From assembly GCA_032821775.1 (NCBI GenBank), contig JAVLRN010000011.1:1178001-1242000 (forward strand): DNA of 64,000 nucleotides. Reading direction: 5' to 3'. The translations under genes and the position numbers were made by a program. Source of the stretch: Sanguinoderma infundibulare (taxonomy: Eukaryota; Basidiomycota; Agaricomycetes; Polyporales; Polyporaceae). The notes beneath the pieces are model-generated. The model saw only the letters and a list, made by a program, of their open reading frames with translations, searched no databases and had not been told where the DNA came from. Of this stretch, positions 47,701-60,160 are shown piece by piece (within the stretch, counting starts at the first letter, position 1; each line of letters begins with the position of its first letter).

Positions 47701-47990
47701 ACAGACAACAAACGCGACGCACAGCAGAACACAAAGGACGCGACAGAAAGCGACAAGGACAGTGGGCAGGTGATGCGGGGAGAGAAAGGGAGCGGATATA
47801 CGATCTAACGCGTTACGGTCAACATAGCGACAGAGCGAGAAGAAAGAGAGCGAGGGGGGCGTCGACAACCTATAACGACCAGTCGTGAGAGCGATGGAAA
47901 TACGATTAACTTCTTAACGACCTTCTCGATAACCAGAAAACGACGAGGAATGCATGGATAACAAAGAGAATAACTCAGGTATCGCCATGA
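44796..47990. other. 3.2-kb gene-poor interval with repeat copy B
   Basis: Apart from the dispersed repeat at 44990-45225 and a direct repeat of gaaccattcggac near 44962-44990, nothing is supported. The longest frame (minus 46237-45464) has no conserved blocks. Confidence 0.45.
44990..45225 (+). repeat. Dispersed repeat, copy B
   Basis: Aligns with the minus strand of about 20700-20970 over most of its length, with scattered substitutions and small indels, indicating an older copy than the 21/38-kb zinc-finger duplication. Confidence 0.75.
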
Positions 47991-50727
47991 TCAATGGATG
48001 GTGGTAGCCAGACGCTGCGCGAGCGCTTCGACGACAAGAGGGTCGACGCCGAACTCTCTTGCGATGTTTCCATAAGCGTTGGGCGGAAAGCCGGAGGGTG
48101 AGTGAGCTCCACGGCTGCTCCTGTTGGAGAGTCGGCTACTGTTCGCCGAGCCTCGGGACCGTGGAGATTGGGGAGGAGAAGAGGTAGCCCGAGGGACGGT
48201 CGCCTCCAACACGTCAGACAGCTTGCCCATCTGGTCCGAAGTGAACGCTACGACCATCATGTCAGAACAGACATGTCGCAGATCACGATGGTAAGGTATC
48301 ATACCTCGGCAATCCAATGCCGCGCGAACAAGATGCTTCAACAAAGTCCCCCAATCGGACAGAGGGTTTTCTTCAATCCGTGCCATCAAGGTCTGCACTG
48401 CCGCTGGAGAGAATGTCAGAAACATAACGAGATAGGCCACTACGTGTAACATACCATGCGTCATTTCTATGAAGACATACATCAGTGTCGGTCCGATGGA
48501 CGAAGGGATATCATTAATGCTCACCGTAAAGGGAATCTCGTATATTACCGGACCAGAAGACCCGGCTGTCGTCGTCCGCGGGGAACTTCGACAGGATGCT
48601 AATCAAGCAGTAGAACGGCAGCGACGGAACCTTGAGGAAGTGGCTCTGCAGCACGATTAGCGATCGCCCATATAGCAAGGGAACACGCGCATACATCGGG
48701 GGACTTGATGAGGTGCAGAAGCGAGTTGAGTTCCGTTTCGGAGATGAGGCCACGCTGGAGGGTAGAAATGACGTGTTCGTTACCCAGGCCTGCCAAGGAA
48801 GGGCGCGAACCGTCGAAGTTGCCTTGCCATGAAGGGAACAACTGGTCCATCGTCAGCGTGAACATGGCATACGGTACACGGGGAACTTACAGCCCTCATC
48901 AGTTCTTCCTGGCTACTGCGGGTTACGGTAACACCACGAGCACGTTTGCCCTTCCCCAAAACCGAGTTCTGAGAGCTGCGAAGAGCACCCTTGGCGGCAT
49001 CTTCGTCAACCATCTCCGCAAAAGCGTGGCTCATAGTCTTCCCCTTGCGGTCGAGGAGGACATGCACACGCTCCACGGGGTGCTTCAACCAGGTCGCGAT
49101 GGCAGGAGGAGTAATGTCCTGTCAACGGTCATAGGTCGGTGTATACTTGTCAGAAAGTTGTGACAGGTAGAACGTACCCAGGGGACGTTATCGATGCGCA
49201 AGACTACATGTTCGGTGGCAGTCCTGATGCTAGTGAACGAGGCGTTTGAACTAGCAATCGGCGTGGATGCGCCTTGTGCGCGATCCATGAAGATCTCGTC
49301 GTCGTCGAACAAGTTCACATCTCCGACCTCCCTCCCGCTGAAGTTGCTCGGCAGCAGGCCTATGCCGCTGTCAAACTCCTCGATCTCCGCACACTCCTCG
49401 ATGATGCGCTGCAGCTTCGACTCCGAGATATTGCCGGCGCCAACGTCTGGACCGTTCTTGCACAACGTAAAGTCGTCCACCTTCGCGTGGCACATCGCGC
49501 ACTCCATATCCTTCTCACCGACGATGTTTAGGGCACTCGTCAAGCATGTGGAACAGAGAGGGTGGGTGCACGGCTTCAGGATCGCAAGCGATCCCTTGAT
49601 CAACCCACAGACGGAACAGATGGTCGATGAAACGGGGGTCTTGCGAGGCGGCTGCGGAGGGAAGTATTGGGGAGTCTCATAGAACTGGATCGGCTCCGAG
49701 ATGTGGGAGATCGCTGAGAGCGAGATGTTGGACGTGTTAAACGGATCATTGAGCGACAGGGGAAGCGTCTGGGAGTGCGCAGGCGGGGAGAAGGTTTGGG
49801 GGTATGGTGCATAGTCGTCTTCGTCGATATCGTACAATTCCGAGGTCTTGGGTTTGGATGCGCAGGCATCAGTCTTCCGTGGTACCTGTGACGCACGACC
49901 TGAAACACACACCTGTTCAAATGCAGGGCGACGGCGCGTATGGGCGGGATCTGTAACACTCCCACGGAGACGGTATCCAGGTTGCGGGGGCGGGGTGTTC
50001 AAGATGCCAACAGAGCGAATGGAGCGGTTTGGAGTGGCCAGCTGGACGTTGTCCACAACGGGAACAAGCGGTGCTTGGGCGTGGGAGAACGCGCGAGCGC
50101 GGCGCTGGCTGGACAGGAAGGGGGCGGGAAGGAGCGCTAAAGAAAGTCGTCAGACCTGGAGTCATATGGAAGAGCCGAGGATGTGCATACACTCATCTAT
50201 CGAGACGTTGCTGAGCTCTGAGAAGCTGCAGTCGTCGACTGGAGGGTCACAGGCGGACAATGCTCAGCGAATGGGACGCATATAGTCGACTGCAACGCGG
50301 TCGCGAGAGATACAAGGCGCATATACTCACTCATGAACTTGGACTCGTCGCCCCGGGCCACCTTTATGCCGTTCTCATTCGCCCTCGTCCTCCAGTTGGA
50401 GGCAATGTCGGCCAGACTGCGATTTTGGGCTGCATGGGCGTTGGGGTGTACCTCCGGCGAAAGCGACAGACTCAGGTTACGCCGTCGCGCTGCTGCGGCG
50501 GAGGCAGGTGTTGCAATGCTGGAGCCATTGGAGGAGAACGATCGGAGGCTGAGCGGGGTGTAAGGAGTTGAAAAGGTCGTCGCCGGGGTGAACGGGGAGG
50601 GAAAATGGCGGGCACTAAAGGAGTGATGAAGAGGGCGCTGGGGGGTTGTCGGGTGAAGGTTCTGTTTTGAGCGGTGGACGACGGGGGACGTCGGGGCGGA
50701 GGCGGGTATCAAAGGCTGTTTGGTCAT
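47991..50727 (-). CDS. RING-finger and RRM-containing RNA-binding protein
   Basis: Multi-exon minus-strand gene; ATG 50727, TGA 47991. After a Ser/Thr-rich N-terminus (MTKQPLIPASAPTSPVVH...) the frames join through IDDCSFSELSNVSIDES. A RING-type zinc site follows: CSVCGLIKGSLAIL...CTHPLCSTCLTSAL...CAMCHAKV, with one expected ligand position uncertain. Next is an RRM-like domain, VVLRIDNVPW joined to DITPPAIATWLKH, then HVLLDRKGKTMSHAFAEMVD. A C-terminal helical region (SELNSLLHLIKSPD; PFYCLISILSKFP) and a Ser/Arg-rich stretch end in EALAQRLATTIH. It could be an E3 ligase that binds RNA or a post-transcriptional regulator; no specific orthologue is recognised. Exon boundaries in the C-terminal third are approximate. 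Confidence 0.75.
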
Positions 50728-51013
50728 CGTGCTTGAGGTCGTCGTGGTCGTGGTCGCCGGGGAAGGAGCGGGAGGAGCAGAAACAGGAACGGCGACAGCG
50801 ACACGGCAAATGTGACGGAAACGTGAAGGCGGTTCATTCCGCGATTTGCCGTCCACACCGTCTCTTCAACCGCGTCGCGTCGCGCTCACGTGAGTCCAGC
50901 TTATGTCAGGAACGCGCTGCCCGTTCTAGGCCCGCGGTTACTTTGCACACCTCCCCTGAAGCCGTCGTGTCAACACCGCCGAGCAATTTGAATACATGTG
51001 TGCTACAGAGAGG

Positions 51014-54000
51014 TTATCCGCTCGAGTCCCTCAACCTCTTCAGAAACGCAATGACTCCCTTAGCAACAGCCTCGCCTTTCGTGTCCTGGAAAACCCTCCT
51101 AGTTGCGCTTGCAGACGCATATGTGCTCTGCTCTTCTTCTTCTTCATCCTCCTGCGTCTCCTGGGACTCCGCAATCTTCCGTGTCAGCGCAACGTAGAAC
51201 AGCGTAAAGTCCTGCGCATGCTGTAACAGAGTGTCCAGCTTCGCCCGGTCACCGTCTCCAGGGAGCGCAGCGAGAAGCGCATGCTGGTTCAATGGCGCCC
51301 GCTCCATTAAAAGCCCAAACAGGACGGCCATGTGTCCCCGCACGACTGCGTCAAGCTCGCTTGGCGATCCAACGTAGTGTGTGTATACCTGGCCAAGGCA
51401 GCTGGGTGCGCTTGTACGGGAGGGGCATGTGCAGCCGCGGATGCACCGCCGTTGACCGGGGCAGTCAAAGTCTAGCACTGAACGCAAACGATGGTATCAA
51501 AAACGGATTTCCAAGATATTTGTTTCAGAGGACGCACAGGTATCCCCTATAAGGTGTCGAGCATCGGGCGTCGCTTGTACCAGGTTCGTGAGCAGACCCA
51601 GCGCCAGACACAAACGGTCCAGAGATCGCGCAGCGTTCTCAGCGTCCTCTGGGCTAGCCTCCTCCGCATCCGCGCGCTTCTCGAGTATCCGTCTCTGACG
51701 CTGTGCCATGACGATAAGGTGCATGATCGCGGGCATCGAGAGTTTGTCATCCAGCACGGCTTGACACCACGGAAGATCCTCGTGTGTGAGGTTGATGAGT
51801 ACACGCAGCGCGGATTCTACGCATTTAGTCGCTGCAAGTAAAAATGGATAAGCAAACCGATCGCATAAAAAGCAAGGGACGACTACCTGTCGGTCGATGC
51901 TCCTCAAGACTGTCGTCGTGCAAGATGGTGTTACAGCTTACACACAACGCGACCACTGCGGCGGCGAAACCCGCCTCCCGGAGCCCCGCTAACTTCTGCG
52001 CCTGCGCGTCCTCGTCGTCCCCAGAGATGGACCACGAGCCGAGGAGGTACGTATCCAGCAGCCGGAGGCAGTCGTCCAGATGAAGCAACGATGGCGTTTC
52101 CACGTACGACGAGGGTCCCTGCGGTGGAAATAGCGACAGGCCCGAGGTGTAGGCCGTGACGCGAGACGGCAACAGGCTGATCTCCGCAGTCAAGGTATGG
52201 AGAAGCACAGGTAAATGGGTGAATGTATGCGCAGAGGGCGACACGGCAGCAAGCGCATGTGATAGCAACAGACGGTTGGAGACCTGCCGAGGAACGGTTT
52301 AGTGCAGGGTTGTGCCGTTCATACCAGCGATACTTACGATATCGCTTTCGTCAAAAACCCCAGACTTCCTTCGGACGAGACGCTGAAGGTTACCTAACTT
52401 CGCATATAAGCACTCTGGCGAACACATATATTCGACTGTAAACTCACCAGTGTGTTTTCAGCCTTAGTTATTCCTGCTGCTTTGAGTTGGCTCAGTTCAG
52501 CATCAGTCGAAATTAGCCATAAGGGGTCATTAGTATGTTCTAGAGTTGCAAGCATGCTATGAAGAGTTCCTGTAAAATCTGACTTCAGGACCAAGTCCGA
52601 TAGGACTGTCGAGTCCCGAGCCACCAACGCAGCATAGAATGCCAAAATCGTGTCCAAGACCTGCGCAATTACTATGTGTGAGCAAAGTCATACGTCGAAG
52701 CTCCCGTAACATACCTTGTCCCCATCACCAGCACCTGCCTCTCGTAGGACCTCCCATGCTCGGCCGAGAAAGTCGGCGGCTTTGGCCTTGCGAAAGAACT
52801 CAACGTCGCACAGCTTTGTCACAATTTCCATAGCACTGCGAGATGTGTTAGAGTGTGATCGATAGGAAACATGGAGGTTTGTCCTGACCTTCCCCTGCGC
52901 ACCCCAACAGTGCACTGCGCTTCTAAGCCCTCGAAGAGGTATCCAACCTCGTCCAGGAACCGTCTACTCTCTCCTTTGCTCCTCAAGTCGGTGATGCTCT
53001 TTAAGTCGTTGATCATCCCATTAAATAGCCTAATCGGCTGCTCAGCAACCGGCCTCGGCACGCCCTTGCCCTTGCCCCTCCGTCTTGGGGACGAAGACGA
53101 CGAGGGCCGCGTCGGGGAAGCCGGCCGGGGGTCGTCCTCGGACCCGTCTATGCCCCACCGCTGCCGGAGCTCGGTGTAGGACTCGCGGATCTCGAACTCA
53201 TCCTCTTGGCTATCCGCCAGCATCGCGCCGTTGTCGAGCATGGCGGCGCTGGCGTCGATGCCTATTGAGGCGGCTTGCGACGGGGGCAGCGCGACGAGGA
53301 AGGAGCGCGACTTGCCCGCATACGTCCTCACGTTCGAGTTCGTGCTTGCGTTCGCAAGCGACGGCCGGGCGCCGGCGACGGGAGGCGACGGGATGTCGAC
53401 GTCATCGGCCAGCTTCGGCGACCGAGAGCGAGACGAGGGTGAGCCGATGACGCTGTCAGAGAGGAAGGTGCGGAGCTTCTTGGGGGTGTCGTGGATGGAG
53501 TTGGGTTCGGAGGAGTCTTGGTCGCTGGCGGCGCTGCTGCTGCCGACGCTGACGATGTTGGACTCTGTACGCGAGCGGCCGAGCATCCGACGGGCGACGC
53601 TACCGGTGCTCTGGGGCTTTGTTGCGGAGCGGGATAGGCCGGCGACAGGGGCCGCGGTCGCAAAGGAGAAGATATCGGAGAGGTCTTTTGCAGGGCGGCG
53701 CGAGGATGGGGAACGGGGAGAATGAGGGCCATCTTCGAGGACGGAGGTGGTGACGGAGCGCGCGAGGGACCTCGGAGGGGTAATCGGAGCCTGCGACTCT
53801 GCGGCAGGAGGTGCGGGGGTGCGCGCCCGGGAAAGGGGCTTGAACTTGGTGGTCTTCGGGTGTTCAGCTACGCGCGAAGGTAAATGATTCATACCGGCGA
53901 GACTATGCGATGTGGACGTACTAGCTCCGTTCCGAGACACCTTGCCAGCTTTGCCCTCACCTCTGTCGTTGGTGGGCAACGAAAAGGACGCAACAACCTC

Positions 54001-54141
54001 TACTTCGATCTTCTGACGTTTCCGCGGTCGCGTTGAGGTCGATTCCTGGAAGGACGGGGATGGGGATGGTGGCTCCTCCATAGCACTGTCTGGAGGATAT
54101 GATCGGCGCTGATTCCGTTTGCGACTGTACGTCCGTTGCAT
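51014..54141 (-). CDS. WAPL: WAPL-type cohesin release factor
   Basis: Wings-apart-like protein: binds Pds5/cohesin and opens the DNA exit gate to unload cohesin. ATG 54141, TAA 51014. The N-terminal 350 residues are Ser/Arg/Pro-rich and disordered, with a nuclear localisation-like cluster (RPRKRQK). The conserved WAPL domain starts around LFNGMINDLKSITDLRSKGE and continues RRFLDEVGYLFEGLE, then over several exons: SAMEIVTKLCDVEFFRKAK, LGRAWEVLREAGAGDGDKV, KCVESALRVLINLTHEDLPW and CLALGLLTNLV. The C-terminus is helical with an acidic loop (EDEEEEEQ). The HEAT-like pattern and the ALRVLINLTH block are typical of WAPL/Wpl1. Divergent from BIR1 across 336 bp. Confidence 0.88.
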
Positions 54142-54477
54142 GTTGGGAATTATGTGGCTGTTGTTCGCCGCAAAATATTAAACAGACGTAGGCGTAAGCA
54201 GCAAGGTGAGCGGCGGAGAGTGAGGAGTATTAGGGAGGGAGACCGAGGGGAGGTTTTGTTTCACAACACCGTCACCCCACCGACAGTCGCCCGCGACTCT
54301 TGCGCATCTGCGGGCGCTTGAGCTGGCTCACTGTCGCGTCGGTCACGCTAAGTTACGTGTGACACGCCTTGGTCACAGGGGCGGAGGGACGCGCGCTTGA
54401 AGGAGCCCCGCCATCGCTGTCGTTCCTGTCGTCCTTGTCTCGTCCCTCTCCCCACCCATCCCCTGCCACGCCTAGCG
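54142..54477. promoter_or_regulatory. Divergent promoter region, WAPL and BIR1
   Basis: 336 bp between two opposite start codons. Co-regulation of two chromosome-segregation genes is plausible but not shown by any motif I could identify. Confidence 0.5.
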
Positions 54478-57390
54478 ATGGAGTACTACAAGAACCGCAT
54501 CGACTCCTTTGGCACCACAAAGTCAAAACGGTCGAAGGCATCGTCCAGCAAGCAGCCCGCATGGCCGCACCCGTCATCGTTCAAAGCCACTCCCAAGACC
54601 CTCGCCGAGGCCGGCTTCTACTTCAACCCCGACTCGGACAACGACGACAACGTCGCGTGCTTCATGTGCGGCAAGAACCTCGCCGGATGGGAACCAGACG
54701 ACGACCCGTTCGCGATACACTACGACAAGTGTCACGACAAGTGCTCCTGGGCCGTCGTCCGGTGCCAGACCGCCCTCAGTGACGGGAGGTACGCGTCTTC
54801 CTGGCCCTAGTCACTTCGGACACCTCTGACGGCGCATCCAGCTTCGACTTCTCGGATCCGGCGCGTCATCCGACGAGCAAGCCGATGGAGAAGGCCCGAT
54901 TAGAGTCGTTCGCCAAGGCTCGATGGCCTCATGATGCTGTAAAGGGTCACGGTGCAAGTTCCAAAGCTGTGAGTATTTGCGATACACTCCTGTATGGAAT
55001 GCGTGCGTTTCTCCAAGCCGGCAATTTCGAGACGTTGCGAGACCCAGAGAGATGGGATGCGCTTTGTGGCAAGCTATATGCGCACTAACCACCATCCTGA
55101 TATGGGATGGATAACTTGCTGTCGAATGTTTTTGGACGTGGTGCACTAACATTGTGCCTAGATGGCCAAAGCTGGATTCCTATGCATTGCCTCGGAAGCA
55201 GGGGACGACACAGCGCTATGTCTATATTGCGAGCTCAGTTTGAGTGGTTGGGATGAAGAGGACGATCCTTAGTATGTCCCGCATTTCTCCCAAGCAACGC
55301 CACCTCTAAACCCTGACTCCAGCGAGGAACACACGAAACGCGACAAGAAGAATAAGACCTCGTGTCAGTTCATTAAGGCATACGCCGGCAACTCCCTCAG
55401 CAAATCTACCGCGAAGCGACCAACTTCCAAGGCGGCGTCTAAACCTCGTTCAATGTCGCAATCTTCGAGAGCTGCCGCAGCGAGAGAAGCGATGGAGGAT
55501 GTGGAGGATTCCGACGACGAGCTTGCTGCAGAAGCCGAGGACGTTTCCGTGCCCACGAAGACATCTGGTGGCCGTGCCAGTAGAGCGAGTTCGGCTCGCT
55601 CATCCGTCGCCAAGACTCCTGCATCCCGTCGATCGACGCGAGGGACGGGCACGACGGGCAAAACGCCTGGCAGCCGAACAGTCAGCTCGGAGGTCGACGA
55701 GACAGATCCTGGAAGCGAGAGCGATGCGGGGAGACGCACGACCAAGTCGAAGCGGAAGCCTGGTAAACAAACCAAGGCTCGCGTTTCCGCAATCGCAGAA
55801 GAGGAGGATGAGGCCGAGTCATCAAAACCTACGCGAGAGGTGGAGGAAGACGTGGAGATGGAGGATGCCGAACCGGAGCCCGAGTCCGAGCCTGTAGAGA
55901 AGGAAAAGAAGAAGCGCGGCAGACCTCCAAAGAGCGCGGCGGCGAAGCCGACGGCCAAGGCGAAGTCCAAGAAAGCAGAAGTCAAAGTAGCAGAGGAAGA
56001 GGAGGACGGAGAGGAGGACGGCGCCGAGTCCTCACGAGCAGCTCCCGTCAAGAAAACCCATGCGCGCACACGATCGAAAGCTAATCTGGAGTCAGACGCA
56101 GAGGCTGCCGCGCCTACAAGCTCGAAGAACACGCATACACGGACCAAGTCGACATCGAAGGCGAAAGTCAAACAGGAAGATGACGACGATGATCCGCCCG
56201 TTGCTCCGGCTCCCGCCCCGGTGCTGAAGAAGAAGGATAAAGAGCGTGCCGTGGAGGTTGTTCAGGACGAGGAAGATCCCCCGTATGCTCCACCTGCGAA
56301 ACCCAAGGGCAAGGCTATGTCCCGTTCGAAGACGAAGCCTAAGCCTGAATCTGAAGGTTCCGATGTGGAGGATACTACCGCTCCCTCCCCCGATGGCAGC
56401 TCACGCGATCGTGTAGACAGTGCGCAGAGTGCTGCCTCGCACGAGTCCAAAGTTGCTTCGGAGCGCAAGTCATCCTTGTCAGAGGACGCAGGATATGCAA
56501 CTGCAGATGCCCCTGTGGAAACGGACCGGATGGAAGTCGACGACGAACCCGCTCCTCCCCCTCCGAAGCCAACGAAGAAGAGCCAGCCTCCTTCTAGTGC
56601 TGCTCAATCTCTATCGCGCGCAAACTCGCGCTCGACGCCTTCTGGTAGCGACATCAGCCAGCGACCAAGTCCAGTAATTAACGGCGTGCGGTCATCGAGC
56701 ACGGTACCGCCGTCTTCCCGCACCTCGTCATCACGACCTCCTAGCAAGCTTTCGGTAAAAGACTCGCTTAAGGTCGTCGAGATCGACTCGGACGGGGATG
56801 GTTCGCCCGAACGTCCACTTAAGGCCCAGTCCATGGCCAAGCCCCCTTTGTCTCGGACGGAGAGTACTACGTCAGTCAACGGGGCTAAGAAGCCGGCCAG
56901 CCAAGCATTCAAGAAGAAGCTCCAGGTCGAGGTCGTTGTGCCGCCTAAGGCTCCAGCACGCGCGAGCTCGAAGGACGTGCAGATGTACGTTGAACCGCCA
57001 GTTAGTCCCCCTCCGCGGCCACCGAGGTCCCCTGCTCGCCTGACGAAGCCCGAGATACCTGCTCCAGGCACACCCGTCTCTGCTGTCCACCGCTCCGCCC
57101 ATCCGTCTCCTGAGCGAGATAACGGGGCCGATGAGGACGTCCGTATGGGAGAGGAGATGGACACCGCCACAGCTTCAGCCTCCCCGCGCACCTACCACCC
57201 CTTCCTCGCGCAGCTCCCAATCGAGAAGCTCGTGAACCTGACGGAAGAGGAGACGGAGATGACGCTCGAGCAGTACATCAGGCAGCAGATGGAGCTGCAG
57301 TACGCGCAGCTGAAGGCGGACGGCGAGCGGCACATCGAGGAGTTCAGGCAGAAGGCGGCGGAGACGCGGAGTCTTATCGAGATGTCGTGA
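54478..57390 (+). CDS. BIR1: BIR-domain protein, survivin/Bir1 subunit of the chromosomal passenger complex
   Basis: Two N-terminal BIR domains. BIR1 has RIDSFGTT...KTLAEAGFYFNP, then CFMCGKNLAGWEPDDDP and H-x7-C (zinc set C-x2-C-x16-H-x7-C). BIR2 spans two introns: RLESFAKARWPHD..., MAKAGFLCIASEAGDDTAL, CLYCELSLSGWDEEDDP and H-x10-C. A very long, disordered, charged tail (last exon, about 55317-57390) follows with an AT-hook-like KKRGRPPKS, many SP/TP sites and a C-terminal coiled coil (TEEETEMTLEQYIRQQMELQ...). The layout of two BIRs plus a long phospho-tail matches fungal Bir1, which anchors Aurora kinase and INCENP at centromeres. The start codon gives the usual MxYxxRxxSF beginning. Total about 850 aa. 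Confidence 0.93.
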
Positions 57391-57777
57391 AGGGGCGAGG
57401 GGGAGAGATGGAGTGCCGGATGGAGTGCAGCTGGACTGGACTTTCGGTGGGTCGTATGTTGCAATATGTCGCGTCAAGTATGGACACTGAGCGTCTGCGT
57501 GTAGTTACATTGTAGCCATAAATTATCTCTTTTCGTTGCTCTTCGTCGACAATCGTTCTCACTCGTGCTCTGCAATGCATAGACACCGAACAATCATTGA
57601 CTTGACCAGAATACATGTTGCGCGACGTGCATCAAGAATACGGTGCAGCAGAGCTTGCTGTCCTCCATATCGCCTGGGATAGTGTACAAGAATATGCCGT
57701 CAAGGCTTCGCGAATGGGTATGTATCATGCTGTAACCACGATCCTCGTCCATGATAATGACCCGAATGTCCTTTGAA
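57391..57777. other. Convergent 3' intergenic region, BIR1 and kinase
   Basis: About 390 bp. No feature is recognised. Confidence 0.5.
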
Positions 57778-59171
57778 TCAGACAGCAACGAGCGGAACCG
57801 GCACCTGAACGGGTGGCAAACGGTTCTTCTGCTCCTGCTCTGGCAGCCCCGCCAACTCCCCGATCTTCTCGCTGTCCGTCAACTCTGGGACCTCCGCCAA
57901 CTTCACAGGATCCTGCGCGTGGGTCTCGGGCGTAATCGGACCCTCGCTCTCCTCCGCAGACCCCCAACTCGACAAACCCCCGGACCCCACGATGACGAAG
58001 CATTTCCGAGAGTTGTTTGACTTGCGCGACTGGGAAAGCGCGCGTGCTCTCGGAGGGCATGACCTGCACGAGGAGCTCAGCCGGTCCTCTACAAGCAGCG
58101 CTCGCGCGTCCCCGAGGCACACGGCCGACTGCAAGTGGGCGAGCGCTTCAATGTTCGAGGGCGGAGAGTAAACCGCGGCGGCCAGCTTCACGGTTTTGTT
58201 GGATGCGGCGATCTCCTCCTTGCTCATGAAGAACGTCTCGACCTGCTCGATGTGCAGGCGCAGCTCCTGGAGCGTCCAGCGCGCGATGGGGTCGGGGTTG
58301 AGCATCCCGTGGAGGATGGCGTTCGTCTCCTTGGAGATGGCGAAGACGTCGCGGAGATAGTAGTAGTCAACGAGGTAGTCGAGGTAATTCCTGTCGCTCG
58401 ATGTGGCCATCGTCCACGGGAAGTTGCGGCCCGCGACGAGGTTGGTGAGGATGATGCCGAGCGACCAGACGTCGCATGCCTTGGGGCTATACGGCTTGTT
58501 GTCGTAGTCGATTCCGATGCACTCTGTGTCGATGGCAGGTGAGCACGCATTCACAGTATGAGCGCAAGTGGGGCATAGCACTGACCAGGCGCCATGTATT
58601 GGTAGCTGCCGCAGCAGAAGGAGACGCTGGTCTTGGACGTGGTGGAAAGGCCGAAGTCGGCCAGCTTGATCTCCGTGCCGTCCTCGTTCACGAGGATGTT
58701 GTCCGGCTTCAGGTCGCGGTGGTACACGCCGTTGTCGTGGCAGAACTCGACGGCATCCAGGATCTGCAGGAACACGCTCTTGACGAGCGCGTCGTTGCGG
58801 GCGTAGAGGAGACGGTCATCGAGCGCCTTCATAAGGGTCCCCCCAGGGCAGAGGTCGAGCACGAGGTACATGTACACCTCGCACTCGAAGAAGCGGTGGA
58901 GGGAGACGATGTTCGGGTGGTGCTCGACCGACATGTGCGTGCAGAGCTCGTGCAGCTGGCACTCGGCGCGGTGGGTCTGCGGGTCGACCTTCTCCATGAT
59001 CTTCACGGCGTACTGCTTCGGCTCTGGACAGAACGAAGAAGACGCTGCGGAGGTGTCGTCGACGGCGCGGTAGACGACGCCGTACGTGCCCCGCCCGAGC
59101 AGCTCGACGAGACGGAGTCGGCCGTTGTCGACCGTCTTGCCGGTGAAGTCGGGCGCGTCGAATTCGTACAT
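57778..59171 (-). CDS. Ran1/Pat1-like serine/threonine protein kinase, paralogue 1
   Basis: Two exons (59171-58586, 58523-57778), 443 aa. All kinase motifs are present: GRGTYGVVYRA glycine loop, YAVKIM lysine, HRDLKPDN catalytic loop, ADFGLS Mg loop and, spliced across the intron, YMAP-ECIGID in place of the APE segment. DVWSLGIILTNLVAGRNFPW is domain VIa/IX. The short alphaC region and the insert around MATSSDRNYLDYLVDYYY resemble the fungal Ran1/Pat1, Vhs1 and Sks1 group, which control meiosis entry or nutrient responses. The C-terminal tail of about 130 residues is not conserved. It is tandem with a paralogue at 60.2-61.5 kb, sharing the intron position. Confidence 0.9.
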
Positions 59172-60160
59172 GGTCGCGAAGGGTGTGTGCTCGAAGAAGT
59201 GAGTGTAGTTTTGTCGTGTAGTCGTGAATGTGTCGTAAATGCTGATGCTTCTTCGCAGGTGTGGATGTAGAGGTTGACGGTCGTGAAGTCGTCCAGGTTT
59301 TATGGAAAATCGCCCGTCGGATGTAGTGCCAGATTAGGTGACGTCGGGATAGTCAAAGCGGCACAAGGACAGTCGGGGACCAAAGAACACGAAGTTCAAG
59401 GCGCACTGCCCATGCCGGATACATACATCCGCAGGAGAATACGTACTACCGGTATACACAATCGATCCCATAGGCGGCCAGACGCTGAATTCAGAAGATG
59501 ACCAGACGGAATCGCGAGGCATTTGCCCTTTCAATGTTTGCCGATACGGACCCCAGACTAGCTAGCCGTTGTGGTGCTCTCCACGGTGGTCTGCTTTCAA
59601 ACGAGACTGGAAAATATCGAACAGGCTGCGGAGGTAATCATTGCAGAGTGCACTCATGACGGTCTCGTTGGAATACGTCGGAGAAGGGGATTCTTTGTTC
59701 CCATCTTAGTCTCTGAATCATAGATTGGTGTTGTCTGAAGCGGTCGTGGTTCGCGAACCACGAAATTCATGCATGGCGTGTACACGAACGAACCTGAGAG
59801 GATCCAAATCCTCCAGAAACGATTCTATCGTCGAGTTCCAACTGCTCCAGTCTAAACGGCAAAGGGCTGACGACGGTGATTCCCGACACCGTTTGGTAGC
59901 CGACGAGAGTATCGACTTCACCTTGGGGACTCAGAGCAGAACGCACGCCACGCGGCGCGGCTCCTCAGGGTTCCAGTTTCCAGATTCCTAAGCAAGGCGG
60001 GAGAATCTGGGACGATAGTATTGTGAGCATTTTGTCAGCGTTTGACTAATGATACAGATGGGTTTGCACGACGGAGGAAACCAAGAAAAGACAGCTAAGC
60101 TACAGAGCGCGATGGACAGCCGAGAGAAACCGATCCGAACGTGAGCACGTACGTACGACC
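59172..60160. other. Intergenic between the two kinase genes
   Basis: About 990 bp, promoter of kinase 1 and 3' flank of kinase 2. No further gene is supported. Confidence 0.5.

Noticed and set aside
55365..56171. 268-codon minus-strand frame opposite the BIR1 tail
   Set aside because: Antisense of a Ser/Glu/Lys-rich low-complexity region; no conserved motif.
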